Source: Chamaecyparis obtusa (lineage: Eukaryota; Streptophyta; Pinopsida; Cupressales; Cupressaceae). Taken from it: DNA of 64,000 nt. This document shows, piece by piece, positions 46,879 through 59,885 of the stretch. The translations under genes were made by a program, and so were the position numbers. Within the stretch, counting starts at the first letter, position 1, and each line of letters starts with the position of its first letter. The stretch lies in contig BSBK01001304.1 in the NCBI GenBank assembly GCA_027943335.1, positions 616,001-680,000 of the forward strand. The letters run 5' to 3'. The notes beneath the pieces are model-generated. The model had not been told where the DNA came from. It ran no database searches and worked only from the letters and a program-made list of their open reading frames with translations.

Positions 46879-47180
46879 GAAAATATAATAATGATAGAGG
46901 AAGAGGAAACTTTGGAGGAATAGGAAAGAATACTAGAGTGCATGGAGAATCCAATTCAAAGAATACTCAAGAAGAAAGTAGTTCAAGGGGTGGATATAGA
47001 GGAAGAAGAGGAAACAGAAGAGGTAGAAATGGAGGAAGAAACAATGGACATATCGTATGTTATAACTACAACCAAACAAGCCACTACATAAATAGGTGCC
47101 TAGATAAAGACAAGAAAAATACATAAGGTTAAAGAAGAGCCAATCTAGTGCAAGAAGATGATGCTCACAATGTAAGAGAG
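46879..47180 (+). pseudogene. D gag, C-terminal part with zinc knuckle
   Basis: Continues the D frame after K1. The first five bases (GAAAA) are the K1 target duplication. It encodes an Arg/Gly-rich basic stretch (NNDRGRGNFGG, then GGYRGRRGNRRGRNGG) and a zinc knuckle with its second cysteine changed to Tyr: CYNYNQTSHYINRC (about 47058-47099). It ends at the C insertion; GAGAG at 47176-47180 is the left target duplication of C. The basic region would bind RNA. Confidence 0.7.
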
Positions 47181-47657
47181 TGATGAAAGGGAGGATGGAG
47201 AAAGGGGCCAAAGGTACACCTTAAATAGATCCACCTTGCAGAGATAACACCAGGAAGAAATAAACACACAAGTGAGAGAGAGAGAGATAAGTTATACATG
47301 TGAGGCTGTAAGGCCTTCTTGATTTAGGCTAGATCTTATAATTCAAGTACATAAGTCCTCCAACATGCGAGGATCTTAAACTATCTTCAATCTTCTAACT
47401 TCAATCTCCTATCCAAAATTGACTCCCTAAACTATAACCAAAGATTATAATATATATACAAGAGGCTACCAAACAAGTAGGCCTTCAGATCCACCATCAA
47501 TGGAAGAAATGACCAGATCTAGGTCCACATGCTTCCCAATGATAGATACTAGCATTAAATCTATGACCATAATTAAGTGGACAAGTTGGCCTCAACTGAA
47601 ATCCAAAAGAAACAACTCAGTAAAAAAGGATAATTGAGTGCTAGAAAAGAATCACCG
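47181..47657 (-). repeat. C 3' LTR, left piece
   Basis: Matches the start of the right LTR (AAAGGGGCCAAAGG, then GATCCACCTTG). Contains a (GA)n run at 47273-47287. Interrupted at 47657 by K2; CACCG at 47653-47657 is its target duplication. Confidence 0.85.
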
Positions 47658-48847
47658 TGTTCAGAATAAATGCTTAATATATCCTTTGGAGGAGTATTAT
47701 TAGTCATTCTATAGCCGTTGTTATTGTATTCATGACTGTGATTGTCATTGATGTCAACATAGTGATCTACTGAAGATTAGCAGAGAAGCAGACAGTATTT
47801 GGATTACCACACTTGGGATATTGAAGATGAAGCTATGCAATGTTGAGGACTTACTCTTTGATATTTTATCAGATCATGGTTAAGAGCATAGATAGTAATT
47901 CTTTTATTCATAAAAGTTATGAGCATTTTGGTGGAAGCAGTATTCAGACAGTGTTCTTGAGTAGCAGTTTGTGGAAATTGGATGATATCTCCTAATCAAG
48001 ATGGAATCTAGTTATGTGTAGTTAGAGAGAAGTTGAAGACATGTTAATAGTGACATGGTTGACAACACAAGATCCAAGGTCTCACAAGTGAAGAATTAGA
48101 GTAATTGGAAGCTGACAATTTTATGTAATTTTGATGTAACGTGTGGAAATTTTAATTTTTAATTTGTATGCCAACTCATTTTTAATTACTTGAGTGTGGT
48201 ATATAAAAGGGAATGTATTCCTTGTTGTAATATGTGATTGGAATGAAATTTTTGAATGAAGTGATGAATATAAGACAAATTGTGAAAGAGGACATGCGAA
48301 GTACTGAGATCTAGTATTAAGATCTAGAGGAGTGAGTGTAGTTTTGGCACAGACAGAGAAGGAGTATTGGATTGTTGAGGTCAGTAATATTTTGGTATTA
48401 TTTTGTTGATTAATACAAAGATTAGTTAGATAGTGAGTTCAGTGATCTTACCCTGAAGCTATTTGTGCAGTGGTTCCTTCTATCTTCCTTAAACTCTTAA
48501 CGGAGTTAGAATCTTTTAACAGGGATTCAAAATCTACTAACATAGATTCATATGTACTTAATGTATTTCATAAGACTCCTAAAAGAGTCCATCCTCTCAC
48601 AAGGAATATTCATATTAGTGCATCTTTTGTGGGCATCATTTCCACCGGAGTTTACTCTTTGATCAAGAGGTTCCCTAGTCAACATATCTTGTGTTATTGT
48701 GTTACTTTGTATGAATATCTTTCTATGATTGTTGGTTATATTGCTTATATGGTTAAAGTCTATTAAAGTTGATAAAGGTTATAATTATTAGATAACTAAT
48801 TCACACCCCCACCTCTCATTTATCTTGGTGGAATTTACTTTCTAACA
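47658..48847 (+). repeat. K2 5' LTR
   Basis: Starts TGTTCAGAATAAATG, ends TTTACTTTCTAACA after a C-rich run. TATATAAAAG at 48200-48209 is a probable TATA box and recurs at about 53952 in the other LTR. Confidence 0.88.
48200..48209 (+). promoter_or_regulatory. Probable TATA box in K2 5' LTR
   Basis: TATATAAAAG, conserved in both K2 LTRs, with a matching TATATAAG in both K1 LTRs. Confidence 0.5.
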
Positions 48848-48849
48848 AT

Positions 48850-48863
48850 TGGTATAAGAGAAG
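48850..48863 (+). promoter_or_regulatory. K2 primer-binding site
   Basis: TGGTATAAGAGAAG, two bases after the LTR, is the K1 tRNA-Met site with a C to A change (TGGTATCAGAGC). Confidence 0.75.
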
Positions 48864-48903
48864 ATGGTCCTTGAAAGAAAATTTTAATAGCTTAAGGAGA
48901 TCC

Positions 48904-51900
48904 ATGGCAAATTTTAGGAAAGAAAGCCCTAAGTTTGATGGAGTAAATTTTGACAGCTGGAAAGAAAAGATGAAGACACATCTACTTTGCTTAGGACTAG
49001 GTTATTGGTTGATTACAAAGAATCAAAAGACTATCATTGATGAGGATAATATTGAAACATGTACTAATGATGAAAGAGATCTATTCATGTGTAATATGCT
49101 TGCCAGAGAAACACTTTTGTCAACACTTTAGGAGAATGAGTGCAGTCAGGTAAAATAATTAAAAACATCTCATGAAATTTGGTTAGCTTTACACTCTAAT
49201 TTTGAAGGTGATGAACATGTAAAGAAAGTTGGATTACATAATTGGATATGTGCATTTGAAGATATAAGAATGATGCAAGATGAATCTATTAGAAGCTACA
49301 TTGGTAGAATTTTAGAAATTGTTCAAGGTATAAAATCATGCAGAGGAACAAAGATAGAGAATGAAGTGATATGGAAAATTATGAGGACATTGACTCCTAT
49401 ATTTAAGCTGAAAACATAGATGATTGAACAAGTTATACCTTGTACTACAAACTTTACAAGAGAAACTCTTCTTGGAAGATTGGATGCAATAGAAATGAAC
49501 CTGAGGTTATCAGGAGACTTACCTAGAATGGAGACAACATTCAGTGCCCTTAGTATTCACCCTACTTTGTCAAGAAGCATAAGTGTGAGAGGAGATTATT
49601 CTAGTAGTAGCAGATCTAGAAATGCAAAAGACAGGAAGATTTAAGAAGGTATTTCCTTGCTTGTGAAGAGAGAACTGGATAATAAGAAATTTTTTAAATG
49701 TTGGACATGTCAAGAATATGATCATTTTTCATCTAAATGTCCTAAGAGAGTTAAGAAATATAGAAAGAAATTTAATCCTAGAAGATCTAAAGAATGTTAT
49801 TATGCAAATGATGAAGAACTTGAAGATAGTGTAGAGAGAACCTTAAGTGAAAGTTATACTGAGAATAATGATGATCTAGGATTTGTAGCTATTAAAGAAG
49901 AAAATCCTAAAATTGAAATTAAGGAAGAAAGGGCTTTAGGTTATCAAGTAGAAAAGAAAGATGATTGGATTATAGATAGTGGTTGTTCACATAATATGAC
50001 TGGAGATATGAAGAAATTCATAAAGTTTAATAATTTTGATGGAGAAATTGTTAGAGTTGCATACAATGTACCTTGTTTGATTAAAGGCATATGATCTATT
50101 ACTATTGATGGAAAGAATAATACTGATGATGTTTACTTTGTGGATGGTTTGAAACATAATATTTTGAGTGTTGGATAGTTGTTTGATAAGGGATATTAAG
50201 TTTGGTTTACTATGAAAACTTGTGTGATAAAGGACAAAGATGGAAATTTCATTAGTACAAGATCTAGAACTAGAGGTAATGCATTTCAGTTGAATCCTAC
50301 TAAGATGACATATTTGATTACAAAGATTGATGACAGTTGGTAATGGCACATAATATTTTTTCATATAAATTTTGATAATATTATGAAAGTAAGTACTACA
50401 CTTGCAATAAGAGATTTGCCTAAGATTATGAAGCCTACTAATATGATTTGCAAGGAATGTGTGTTAGCTAAATAGAAGAGAAGCTCATTTCCTAGTAAGA
50501 ACTTTACAACAGTAGATAAATTGGATATTGTTCATATAGACTTGAGCGGTCCTACAAGGAGTAGAGGATTCTATGGAGAAAGGTATTTTATGATTCTTGT
50601 TGATGATTTTACAAGAATGATGTGGATTGCATTTCTTAAAGAAAGTCTGAAGCATTTGATAAGTTTAAGATCATTAAGAACAAAGTTGAGAATGAATCTG
50701 GAATGAAGATCAAATGTTTGAGATTAGATAGGGGTGGAGAATTTACTTCTAGATAATTTAACACCTTTTGTTAAGCGAATGGTATTAAGAGATAGTTTTC
50801 AGCCCCTAGGACACCTGGATAAAATGGTATTGCAGAAAGAAGAAATAGATCAGTGACTGAAGTAGCAAGAGCTATGTTATTTGAGAATGACTTAGCAAAG
50901 ATATAATGGAGAGAAGAAGTGAACACAATAGGGTATACAATGAACAGAGTACAAGTTAGAGAAAACATAGACAAGACACCCTATCAACTATGGTTTGGAC
51001 ATGCACCTACAGTTAAGTATTTTTAAATTTTTGGAAGCAAATTTTATATAAAGAGAGATGATGACATTGGAAAGTTTGATCCTAGAAGTGATGAAGGCAT
51101 ATTTCTTGGATATTATTTGAAGAGAAAAGCTTATAGATGTAACAATGAAAGAACCAAGATTATTATTGAGAGCGCAAATGTTAAAGTTAATGAAAAGTTC
51201 AAAATTTAGGAAAGATTGCTTGATTACAAACCAGATGAAGGAACTCATCCTAGACCTAACATTGAGACTACTGAATTATTCTATGAAACTGATAGTGATT
51301 TGTTGAATTAAAGACACAGTGAAATCATTGAAGAACTAACACCTAAAGTGAGGACTGAGATAGTGACACTTAACAAGCATTTATCAAGGAATCATCCTTA
51401 TGAGAAGATTATTGGAAGCATAGATAGAGGAGTTCAGACTTGAAATAATGTACAAGAATAGTTATGTTTGATTTCTCAACTTGAACATAAATCTACTGAT
51501 GAAGCATGTGAAGATAAACATTGGATTAAGGCTATGAAAGAAGAACTAGATCAAATTGAAAAGAACAAGACGTGGAAATTGGTTCCTAAAACTAAAGATA
51601 AGAATATTATTGGAACAAAATAGGTATTTAGAAACAAGATGAATGAACAATGAGCAGTAGAAAGGAACAAAGAAAGATTGGTATGTAAAGGATACTCACG
51701 GTAAGAAGGAATTGACTATGAAGAAATTTTTGCACCAGTAGCGAGAATTGAAGAAATAAGAATTTTTTTGGCTTATGTAGCTTACAAGAAATTTAAAGTA
51801 TATAAGATGGATGTGAAGTCAGCATTTTTTAATGGAGAATTGGAAGAAGAAGTCTACATTCAGAAGCCTAAAGGTTTTCCCTTGACTAAAGAAGGAGACA

Positions 51901-53020
51901 TGGTATGTAAATTGAAGAAAGATTTATATAGATTGAAACAAGCACCTAGAACCTGGTATGCAAGATTGGATAAGTATTTGTTAAAATTAGGATTTAGAAA
52001 AGGCATAGCTGATAGCAACCTGTATACAAAATAAATTGAAAATGGTTTGTTGATTGTAGTTATTTTTGTTGATGATATTATCTTTGGAGGAGAAGATGAA
52101 GTGAGTGATAAATTTGTAGATGAAATGAAGACTTAATTTGAAATGAGTATGATTGGTGAAATGAAATATTTTTTAGGATTGCAGATAGCACACTGTAGTG
52201 ATGGTATCTTTTTTAGTTAGACAAAGTACTTGAATGATTTATTAAACATATCTAGAATGGAGAACTGTAAGCGAGTTGGAACACCTATGGTAACTGAACA
52301 TAAATTATCTAGCCCAGATAAGACTCCTATGGTGGAACAAAAGAAGTACAGATCTATGATTGGAGGATTGCAGTACTTGACACATACAATACCTAATATA
52401 GAACATTTAGTTGGAATTGTAGCAAGATTTCAAGCTGAAACTAGAAAATCTCATTATGCACCAGTAAAGAGGATACTGAGATATTTAAGAGGCATAATGG
52501 AATATGGATTATGGTATGAAAAATCTGATGATTTTACCCTATGTGCATATACAGATGCTGATTGGGGAGGCAATGTTGATGATAAGAAAAGCACCAGTGG
52601 AGGAGTTTTTTTCCTTGGAGGAAGATTGGTTTCTTGGCTAAGAAAGAAGAAAAATTGTATTTCACAAAGCACAGTAGAAGAAGAATATGTAGCAACAGCA
52701 AACAATTATGACCAGATAATTTGGATGAAGCAGATGCTAAAGGATATTGGAGTAAAATTTGTTGAGCCTATTATTATACATTGTGATAACACCAGCACAG
52801 TTAGTATGTTTAAGAATCCTGTGTTACATTATAAGACAAAGCATATAGAGATAAAGTATGATGTAGTAAGAGAAAATTTGTAGAGAAAGAAGTCAAACTT
52901 GAATACATAAGCACAAAGAAGAAGATTTTAGACATATTTACAAAACCTTTTCCTAAGGATATATTTGAGTATTTGAGAGGTATGCTTAGGGTTATGTCCC
53001 AACCTACTTTTGAGAAATGA
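48904..53020 (+). pseudogene. K2 Copia gag-pol polyprotein
   Basis: Same domain order as K1. Gag begins MANFRKESPKFDG at 48904; knuckle CWTCQEYDHFSSKC (about 49696-49737; the usual Gly before His is Asp); protease DSGCSHNMTGD (about 49975-50007); integrase IVHIDLSGPTR (about 50527) ; RT with [18 protein letters not shown] (about 51807) and an intact FVDD at 52065-52076; RNase H with DDKKSTSGG (about 52579) and HCDNTS. A one-base loss near 50643 (after FLKE) and a second shift near 52879 break the phase, and many stops, mostly TAG or TAA at Gln and Trp positions, are present. Ends RGMLRVMSQPTFEK like K1. Copy is dead despite its intact RT motif. Confidence 0.87.
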
Positions 53021-53409
53021 TGCAGATTATTGCATCCATCTAGTGCTATGTGAGCTCTATCTTTCTTCTAGACTAGATGTTGGTACTTCCTCTATGGGGG
53101 AGCATTTGTATCTGAGTTGATTCATGAGGACTCTAGTGAATGTATTTTCTGAACAATGTCTTTTGACATTGGAGTTGTTGTTGACATAATGATGAAATAT
53201 CTATCATTGATGTCAATGGGGGAGAGAAGTGTACATGAAAAAAACCATTTGTACCATCTGTTGGAGAGAACTAAATAGGAAAACAAGGCAAGATTTGATT
53301 GATGAAGAGGACTTGAAAGCATTTTCAGAGCAACAGTGTTGCAGAGTTGGATTTATGGAACCTGGATTTTTTTTTCATCTATGTTGCCATCAATACCAAT
53401 GGGGGAGAT
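53021..53409 (+). promoter_or_regulatory. K2 3' region with three polypurine-like tracts
   Basis: TATGGGGGAG near 53093, CAATGGGGGAGAGA near 53215 and CAATGGGGGAGATT just before 53410. The last primes plus-strand synthesis; the second is preceded by TTGATGTCAATG, the last by TTGCCATCAATACC. Confidence 0.65.
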
Positions 53410-54594
53410 TGTTTGGAATGAATTCTGAATATATCCTTTGGAGGAGTATTAGTAGTCATTCTGTAGCAGTTGTTGTTGAATTCATAACTGTGATTGTCAT
53501 TGATATCAACATAGTGATCTACTGAAGATTAGCAGAGAAGTAGATAGTATTTGGATTAGTGCACTTATGATATTGAAGATGAAGCAATGTGATGTTGAGG
53601 ACTTACACTTTTATGTATTATAAGATCAAGGTTGAGAGTGCATATAGTAATTCATTTATTCATGAATGTTATGAGCATTTTGGTCGAAGCAATATTCAGG
53701 CAATGTTCCTAAGTAGTGGTTTGTCAAAATAGGATGATATCTCCTAATCAAGATGGAATCCGGTTATGTGTAGTTAGAGAGCAGTTGAAGAAATGTTGAT
53801 AATGACATGGTTGATAGAATAAGATATGAGGTCTTACTAGTGAAGAATTATAGTAATTGGAAGCTGACAGTTTTGTGTAATTTTGATGTAATGTGTGAAA
53901 ATTTTATTTTGTAATTTGTATGCCAACTCATTTGTAATTAATTGAGTCTTGTATATAAAAAGGAATGTATTCATTGTTGTAAAATGTGACTGGAATGAAA
54001 TTTTAGAATGAAGTGATGAATATAAGAGAAATTGTGAAAGAGGACATGTGAAGTATTGAGATCTGGTATTGAGATCTAGAGGAGTGAGTATGGTTTTGGC
54101 ACAGAAAGAGGAGTGTTGGATTGTTGAGGTTAGTAATCTTTTGGTATTATTCTATTGAGTAATAAAAAGATTAGTTGGATAGTGAGTTTAGTGATCTTAC
54201 CTTGAAGCTATTTGGGCAGTGGGTCCTTCTGACTTCCTTAAACTCATAACAGAGTTAGAATCTTTTAACAGGGAATCAAAATATCCTAATAGAGATTCAT
54301 CTGTATTAAATTTATTTCATAAGACTCCTTACAAATTCCATCCTCTCATAATGAATATTCATATTAGTGCATCTTTTTTGGTCATCATTCCCACTGGGGT
54401 TTACTCTTTGATCAAGAGGTTCCATAGTCAGCATATCTTGTGTTATTATGTTATTGTGTATGAATATCATTTAATGGTTATCGTTTATATTTCTTACATG
54501 GTTAAAATATATTGAAGTTGATAAATGTTATAATTATTAGATAATTGATTCACCCCCCCCTCTTAGTTATCTTGGTGGACTTTACTTTCTAACA
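53410..54594 (+). repeat. K2 3' LTR
   Basis: Starts TGTTTGGAATGAATTC, ends TTTACTTTCTAACA. Matches 47658-48847 along its length with scattered differences. Confidence 0.88.
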
Positions 54595-54773
54595 CATTGA
54601 GTGCCAAGGAATTAATAGAATGCCAGAGAGATAACTGACCAACCTCGATTAACAAAGGAAACTAAGAAACTATAAAGCCAACTTGATCAAAGTAGGAAAC
54701 AAGAAAAAATGGAAAACATAAACATGGTTTTGGTGACATGGTACTTCCAAGGACCCGTGATGTTCCTGCATCA
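54595..54773 (-). repeat. C 3' LTR, right piece
   Basis: Continues the C LTR after K2 (GAGTGCCAAGGAATTAA corresponds to AAGTGCCATGGAATTAA at 59713). Ends GTTCCTGCATCA like the right LTR's GCTCCTGTATCA. Confidence 0.83.
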
Positions 54774-57700
54774 GACACCTAGGGTTATTTTAAATGATTC
54801 TTTGAATCATGAAGAAGATACAATCTGAGATGAATCCAAATCATATTTTGGAATCCATAACGTATCTTCAATCAGTTTGTTCTTCCACTTTACCAAGTAT
54901 TCCATCTACTATTTTCCTCTTATACTTCTACCAACTCTTTATTCCAAAATCTTCTCATCTTCTTCTATCTATTTTCTAGGATAATCATTTGTTACTATCA
55001 TTTCTTCATCTAACCCCCAGTACTAATATAAATCAACAATGTTGAATATAGGTGATATATCCATGTCATTAGGTAACTCAATCTCATAATAATTTCCATT
55101 GTCAAATTTTCTCAAAATCTTGCACGGACCAAACTTCTTCATTTTTAGTTTTGCATCAGGAAATATGCCTTTCTTGAAATGAACCATTACTTCATTACTG
55201 ACTACAACAGTCTTATGTCTTGTTGATCTATTAGCTCTATCTTTGTATTTCTGATTAATTTTCTCCAACTTATGTTTCACATCTTCATACAATGTCTTCA
55301 TATACTCAACAAACTTTACTCCTTTAGCACTTCTCTTTCCTTCATCAACAATATCCCTCAAATATGATATACCTCTCGGATGTGTGCCATTTAAAATAAA
55401 AAAAGGTGTTTTTCCAATACTCCTATTCACTGAATTATAATATGTAAACTCTACTTGTGCCAACATAGAATCCCAATTACTTGGTGTGTTTCCAACTAAA
55501 CATCTCAAAAGATTTCCCAAGCTTCTATTCACAACTTATGTCTATCCATCAATTTATGGGTGAAATGTAGAACTATATTTCAACTCGGTGCCAAAATTTT
55601 TCCAAAGGATCTTCCAAAAGTATCCAACAAATTTACTATGTCAGTCAGAGATAATACTCCTCAGTAATCCATGCAATCTGACAATTTCCTTTAAGAAACT
55701 ATCTGCTATATGTATTGCATCTGATGTCTTTCTACAGGGTTTAAAATATGTCATTTTAGAAAATCTATCCACAAAAAAAATAATAGAATAATTACCTCTC
55801 ATTGTCTTCGGTAAGCCAAGAATAAAATCCATAGTGATATAAATCCAAGGTTTCTCAACAACAAAAATCAGTGTATACAATCCAATATTCTAACTTACTC
55901 CTTTTTCAACTTGACAAATTCCACAACTTTTGATAAATTTCTAAACATGTTTATACAACTATGGCCAAAAGTATTTCTTCTTAAGAAAATTCAATGTCTT
56001 GTCAACACCAAAGTGTCCAACCAAACCACTACTATGTTTCTCCTTTATCAAATCAATTCTCATTGATCCTATTGGTATACACAACTAAATACCTTTAAAC
56101 AACATACCCCCTTGAATGAAATATTATTCCCATTTAGTAGTCGATTGATCTTTAATAGGTTGTCTGCACTTTCTCCATGGCTCAGAAAAATCAAGATCAA
56201 ATTCATAATAATCTCTCATGTCATCAAAGATCTTCTACTCACTACGTCAGCAACTCAGTTATTGACTCCACTGTTATGTTCCGTTACAAATGTATAAATC
56301 TGTAAATATTCAACCCATTTTAGATGTCTCTAATTCAACTTATTCTGACTACCCAAATATTGTAAAATATTATGATACATATACAACATAAACTCACTCG
56401 GTCTCAAATAATGTCTCCATTTCTTCAGGGCTTAAACAATAGCATAGAATTCTTGATCAAATGCAAAATATTTTCCTTTTTGCATCATTCAACTTTTCAC
56501 TAAAGAAAGACATAGGTTTATGTTCTTGACAAAAAACAACTCTTATTCTACTACCACTTGCATCACATTCTACTTGAAGTACCTTATTGAAATTAGACAA
56601 TGCTAACACAGGCAATTCAACAACCTTCTACTTCAGATTCTCAAAACTTTTATCATCTCTATGAGTCCAATTGAATTCAATTGTATCTCCTCTCATAGTC
56701 TCAGTCATAGCATTACAAATTTAAATGAAATTCCTAATGAACTTTTGGTAGAAAATTTCCTAACCATGAAATGATCTTACCTCACTAGAATTCTTTGGTA
56801 TAGGCCAATTCAAAATAGCTTCAACTTTTTAGGACCATTTTCAAACCATCAACTGAAATCACAAATCCTAAATACATAATGTCCTCTTCCATGAAGGAAT
56901 GCTTTTTTAGATTTATCAGCAACTTTTCTTCTTTCAACCTCTGTAATACTTGTTTAGCATGCAACAAATGTTCTTTTATCATCTTAGTGAATATTAGAAT
57001 ATCATCTATGTATAGAATCATAAATTTACCTAAGAATTTCTTTAAAACTTCATTCATGAATCTTTTAAAAGTACTCGGTGCATTAGTTAAACCAAAAGGC
57101 ATAACCAACCACTCATACAAACCTTCTTTTGTCTTAAAATTAGTCTTTCATTCATCACCTTCTCTAATTCTGATCGATTGATACCCACTTTTCAAATCAA
57201 TTTTGGTAAAATACTTTTCTCCAGTTAAACTGTCCATTATGTCATCCATTCTTAGTATAGGAAACTTGTATTTCATCATTATCTTGTTCATTGATCTATA
57301 ATTCATACACATTCACCATTCTCCATTATTATTAGGTGCCAATACAGTACGTACTATACAAGGACTCAAGCTTTCTTGCATTAAACCTTTCTGCAACAAT
57401 TCTTAAATATGTTGGTTAAATTCCTAATTCTCAGTAGGTGTCAACCAATGTGGAGCCTTATTCCATAAACTGGCTCCAAGGATTAAATCCATAGAATGAT
57501 CAATGCTTCTCTTTGGTGGAAAACCATTAGGTACATTATCAAAAATTATCTCTTTGTACTCAGTGAGTAACTTATTAATCTCTTCAGGTATGCTATCCAC
57601 TATTTTATTACTTAGTTGGTTAGGAATCACATCAAAATACATCACTCTTTGTCAAATCCTTAACAAACTTTCTTCCTTCCATCAAGAAAACTTTTAAAAA

Positions 57701-57960
57701 TGTAAAAACATTACTAACAGGTTCTTCAATCAAAGGTAACAAGATTTGTCTTCTTCCATCAGCCCAAATAGTACATTTATGCAATCTCCCATCATATATA
57801 GCATGTCTATCATATTTCCAAGGTTTACCCAACTAATTATGACAACAATCCATAAGCACGATATCACATTACACATTATCATAGTACTTTCCAATTTTCA
57901 AATTCATATAACATTATTCACTTACCAAGAGTGTATGTTCATCTTTGATCCATGAAATAT
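54774..57960 (-). pseudogene. C pol: RT, RNase H, integrase, chromodomain
   Basis: Minus-strand remains of pol, in several phases. A region before RT reads PNGFPPKRSIDHSMDLILGA (about 57535-57475). RT has MYEWLVMPFGLTNAPSTF (57120 down) and an intact YIDD at 57001-57012. RNase H remnants lie around 56600-56300. Integrase has MDFILGLPKT (about 55825) and, near the end, KKFGPCKIL and SPIFNIVDLY (to 55023). After a further linker a chromodomain follows with MEYLVKWKN and EDTLW (about 54910-54860), so C is a chromovirus like E. The frame changes between 57424, 56821 and 55880, and stops are common. No active copy is possible. Confidence 0.78.
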
Positions 57961-59042
57961 GATAGGGCTTTGGGTGTATGATCATAACTTTTCCTTACCA
58001 GATCTTTCTTATTACTTTCACTCTGAAGAGCTCTCTTTACCATCAAGTTCTTTTCCTTCACAAGTTCATTTGGTGACTCTTCTTCGACCAAAGCATTTCT
58101 ACTACTACTGACCTTCTTATTTGCAAGTGTACACTCAAATGATCTATGTCCTTATTCTCCACAATTGTAACAAGTTCCTCGAAAACCACCACTATTATAA
58201 CCACCTCAATAGTTATTGCTTCTTCCTCTAGATGGACTTTCACCTTTCCACAGAGTCTTGGCTTTATCTAGATTCAACTTTTCTAGTTTAGATCTACTAT
58301 TTTCACCATAAGATCTACCTATTCCTCTAGGGAATCTTCCACCTCTACCTCTTTGTCCTTTCTCATGTCCTTTGTTTAATTTCTCCTCAACTTTCAATGC
58401 AAACTGATAAGCTTCTTCAATGTTTTCCAACTTAACCAAATTGATTTCTTGTTGGATGGAAACTCTTAATCCATTCAGGTGTTTATAATTTTTTTCCACA
58501 TCATCTTCATCATGTCTAGATCTGATATCTAATCTATAGAATTCCTCAATATTATCTTTTATCAAGCTATCTTTTTGCCTCAGACTTTGCATTCATCGAG
58601 CTAGGTTAATCTGATAATCACACGGTAAAAACTTTCCTTTCAATTTATTCACCATCTTATTCCATACCTTAATTTTTTCTTTTCCTTTCATCTTTCTCTC
58701 CAACTGCAGATGTTTCCACCACAAGGAAGTGTGACTATTCAACTTTTTGCTTACAATTTTCACCTTCTTTTCCTCAAGAACATTTTCATATTCAAATTAC
58801 TTTTCCATCTCGGTGGTCTAGTCCACTAATTCATTAGAATCAAATTTTCCACCATACTCAGGAGGATTAAAGTGTGGTTTAGACTTTAGATTAGTCAAAG
58901 CCTTGAAAAATATTTCCTCACCTTGATCCATCACTGGTGCAGGTTCTACATCAACTTGTTCTTCCTCAATTTAATCATTGATAACATCTTCAAGATGTCT
59001 TCCTCTTCTCTGGCTAGCAAGTTGTCTCAACATGTCTTCCAT
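57961..59042 (-). pseudogene. C gag and remnant of protease with active site missing
   Basis: Gag opens at the ATG at 59042 (MEDMLRQLAS). It includes HFNPPEYGGKFDSNELVD, WWKHLQLERKMKGKEKIKVW, HLNGLRVSIQQEIN and AYQFALKVEEKLNKG, a basic Arg/Gly region, and a zinc knuckle CYNCGE-stop-GHRSFEC with all cysteines and the His kept (about 58175-58130). Downstream, SNKKDLVRKS (about 58015) runs almost directly into PYHISWIKDEH (about 57965-57935). In chromovirus E the corresponding two points are separated by the whole protease core with DSGST. That core, with the catalytic Asp, is absent here, and the phase shifts at the joint. Confidence 0.75.
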
Positions 59043-59191
59043 TCATGGATCTACATCTCACCTCCCATGAAGAATCTTGAAACCCTCTGCAATTCTAATT
59101 TTGATCACAATCTGATACCCCACAACAAATCAACTAAGGTTTGATAAGAAGGAACCCTCAAACCTATATTTGCAAACCTAGATCTAGATCA

Positions 59192-59208
59192 CCTCATCTC
59201 TAAGACCA
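59192..59208 (-). promoter_or_regulatory. C primer-binding site, degenerate
   Basis: On the minus strand TGGTCTTAGAGATGAGG starts 2 bases after the LTR end. It keeps TGGT and AGAG of the tRNA-Met consensus but differs in between. Confidence 0.45.
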
Positions 59209-59210
59209 CC

Positions 59211-59885
59211 TATTGCAAGGGAGAATGGGAAAGGGGCCAAAGGCACACCCTAACCAGATCCACCTTGTAGAGATCCCATGTAGAAGAAAAAAATACACAA
59301 CTGAGAAAGAGAATCCAGATCAAATTTTTATTATTTCATCAATTAGATTAATATATGCCAGGTTGTAAGGCCTTCCTAGTTTAGGCTAGATATTACAATT
59401 TAAGTATAGAATTCCTCCAACATGTGATGATATGAAACTATATTCAATCTTCTAACTTCTATCTCCTATCCAGAACTGACTCCCTAAACTATAACCAAAG
59501 ATTCCAATATATATGTAAGAAGCTACCAACAAATTGGCCTTTAGATCCACCATCAATGGAAGGAATGACCAGATCTAGGTCCACATGCTTGCCAACAATA
59601 GATATCAGCATTAAATATGTGACAATAATTAATTGCACAAGTTGGCCTCAACATAATTCCAAAACAAACAACTTGGTAAGAAAGATAACTAAGTGCTAGA
59701 CACACATCATCAAGTGCCATGGAATTAACCAAGCACCAGAGAGATAACCAACCAACCCCGTTAACAAAGGAAATTGAACAATTACCAAGCTAACTTGATT
59801 AAAGCAAGAATCGAGCAACACAAGAAAACAAAAACATGTATTTAGTGACATAGGATTTCCAAGGAGCCGAGATGCTCCTGTATCA
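59211..59885 (-). repeat. C 5' LTR (right copy)
   Basis: 675 bp. On the plus strand starts TATTGCAAGGGAG and ends GCTCCTGTATCA. Followed by the target duplication GAGAG. Confidence 0.87.

Larger units (their letters stand above)
47658..54594 (+). mobile_element. K2: full-length Ty1/Copia element inside C's 3' LTR
   Basis: LTRs at 47658-48847 (1190 bp) and 53410-54594 (1185 bp), primer site at 48850, polyprotein 48904-53020 and polypurine tract before 53410. Flanks CACCG (47653-47657) and CATTG (54595-54599) differ by two C/T changes, consistent with a decayed target duplication. Without K2 the C LTR reads like its intact partner near 59700. Confidence 0.9.
47181..59885 (-). mobile_element. 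C: Ty3/Gypsy chromovirus, minus strand, containing K2
   Basis: LTRs are 47181-47657 plus 54595-54773 (split by K2) and 59211-59885. Target duplication GAGAG at 47176-47180 and 59886-59890. Without K2 it is about 5.76 kb. Domains in Gypsy order on the minus strand end in a chromodomain. It lies between D gag and D protease. Confidence 0.88.
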
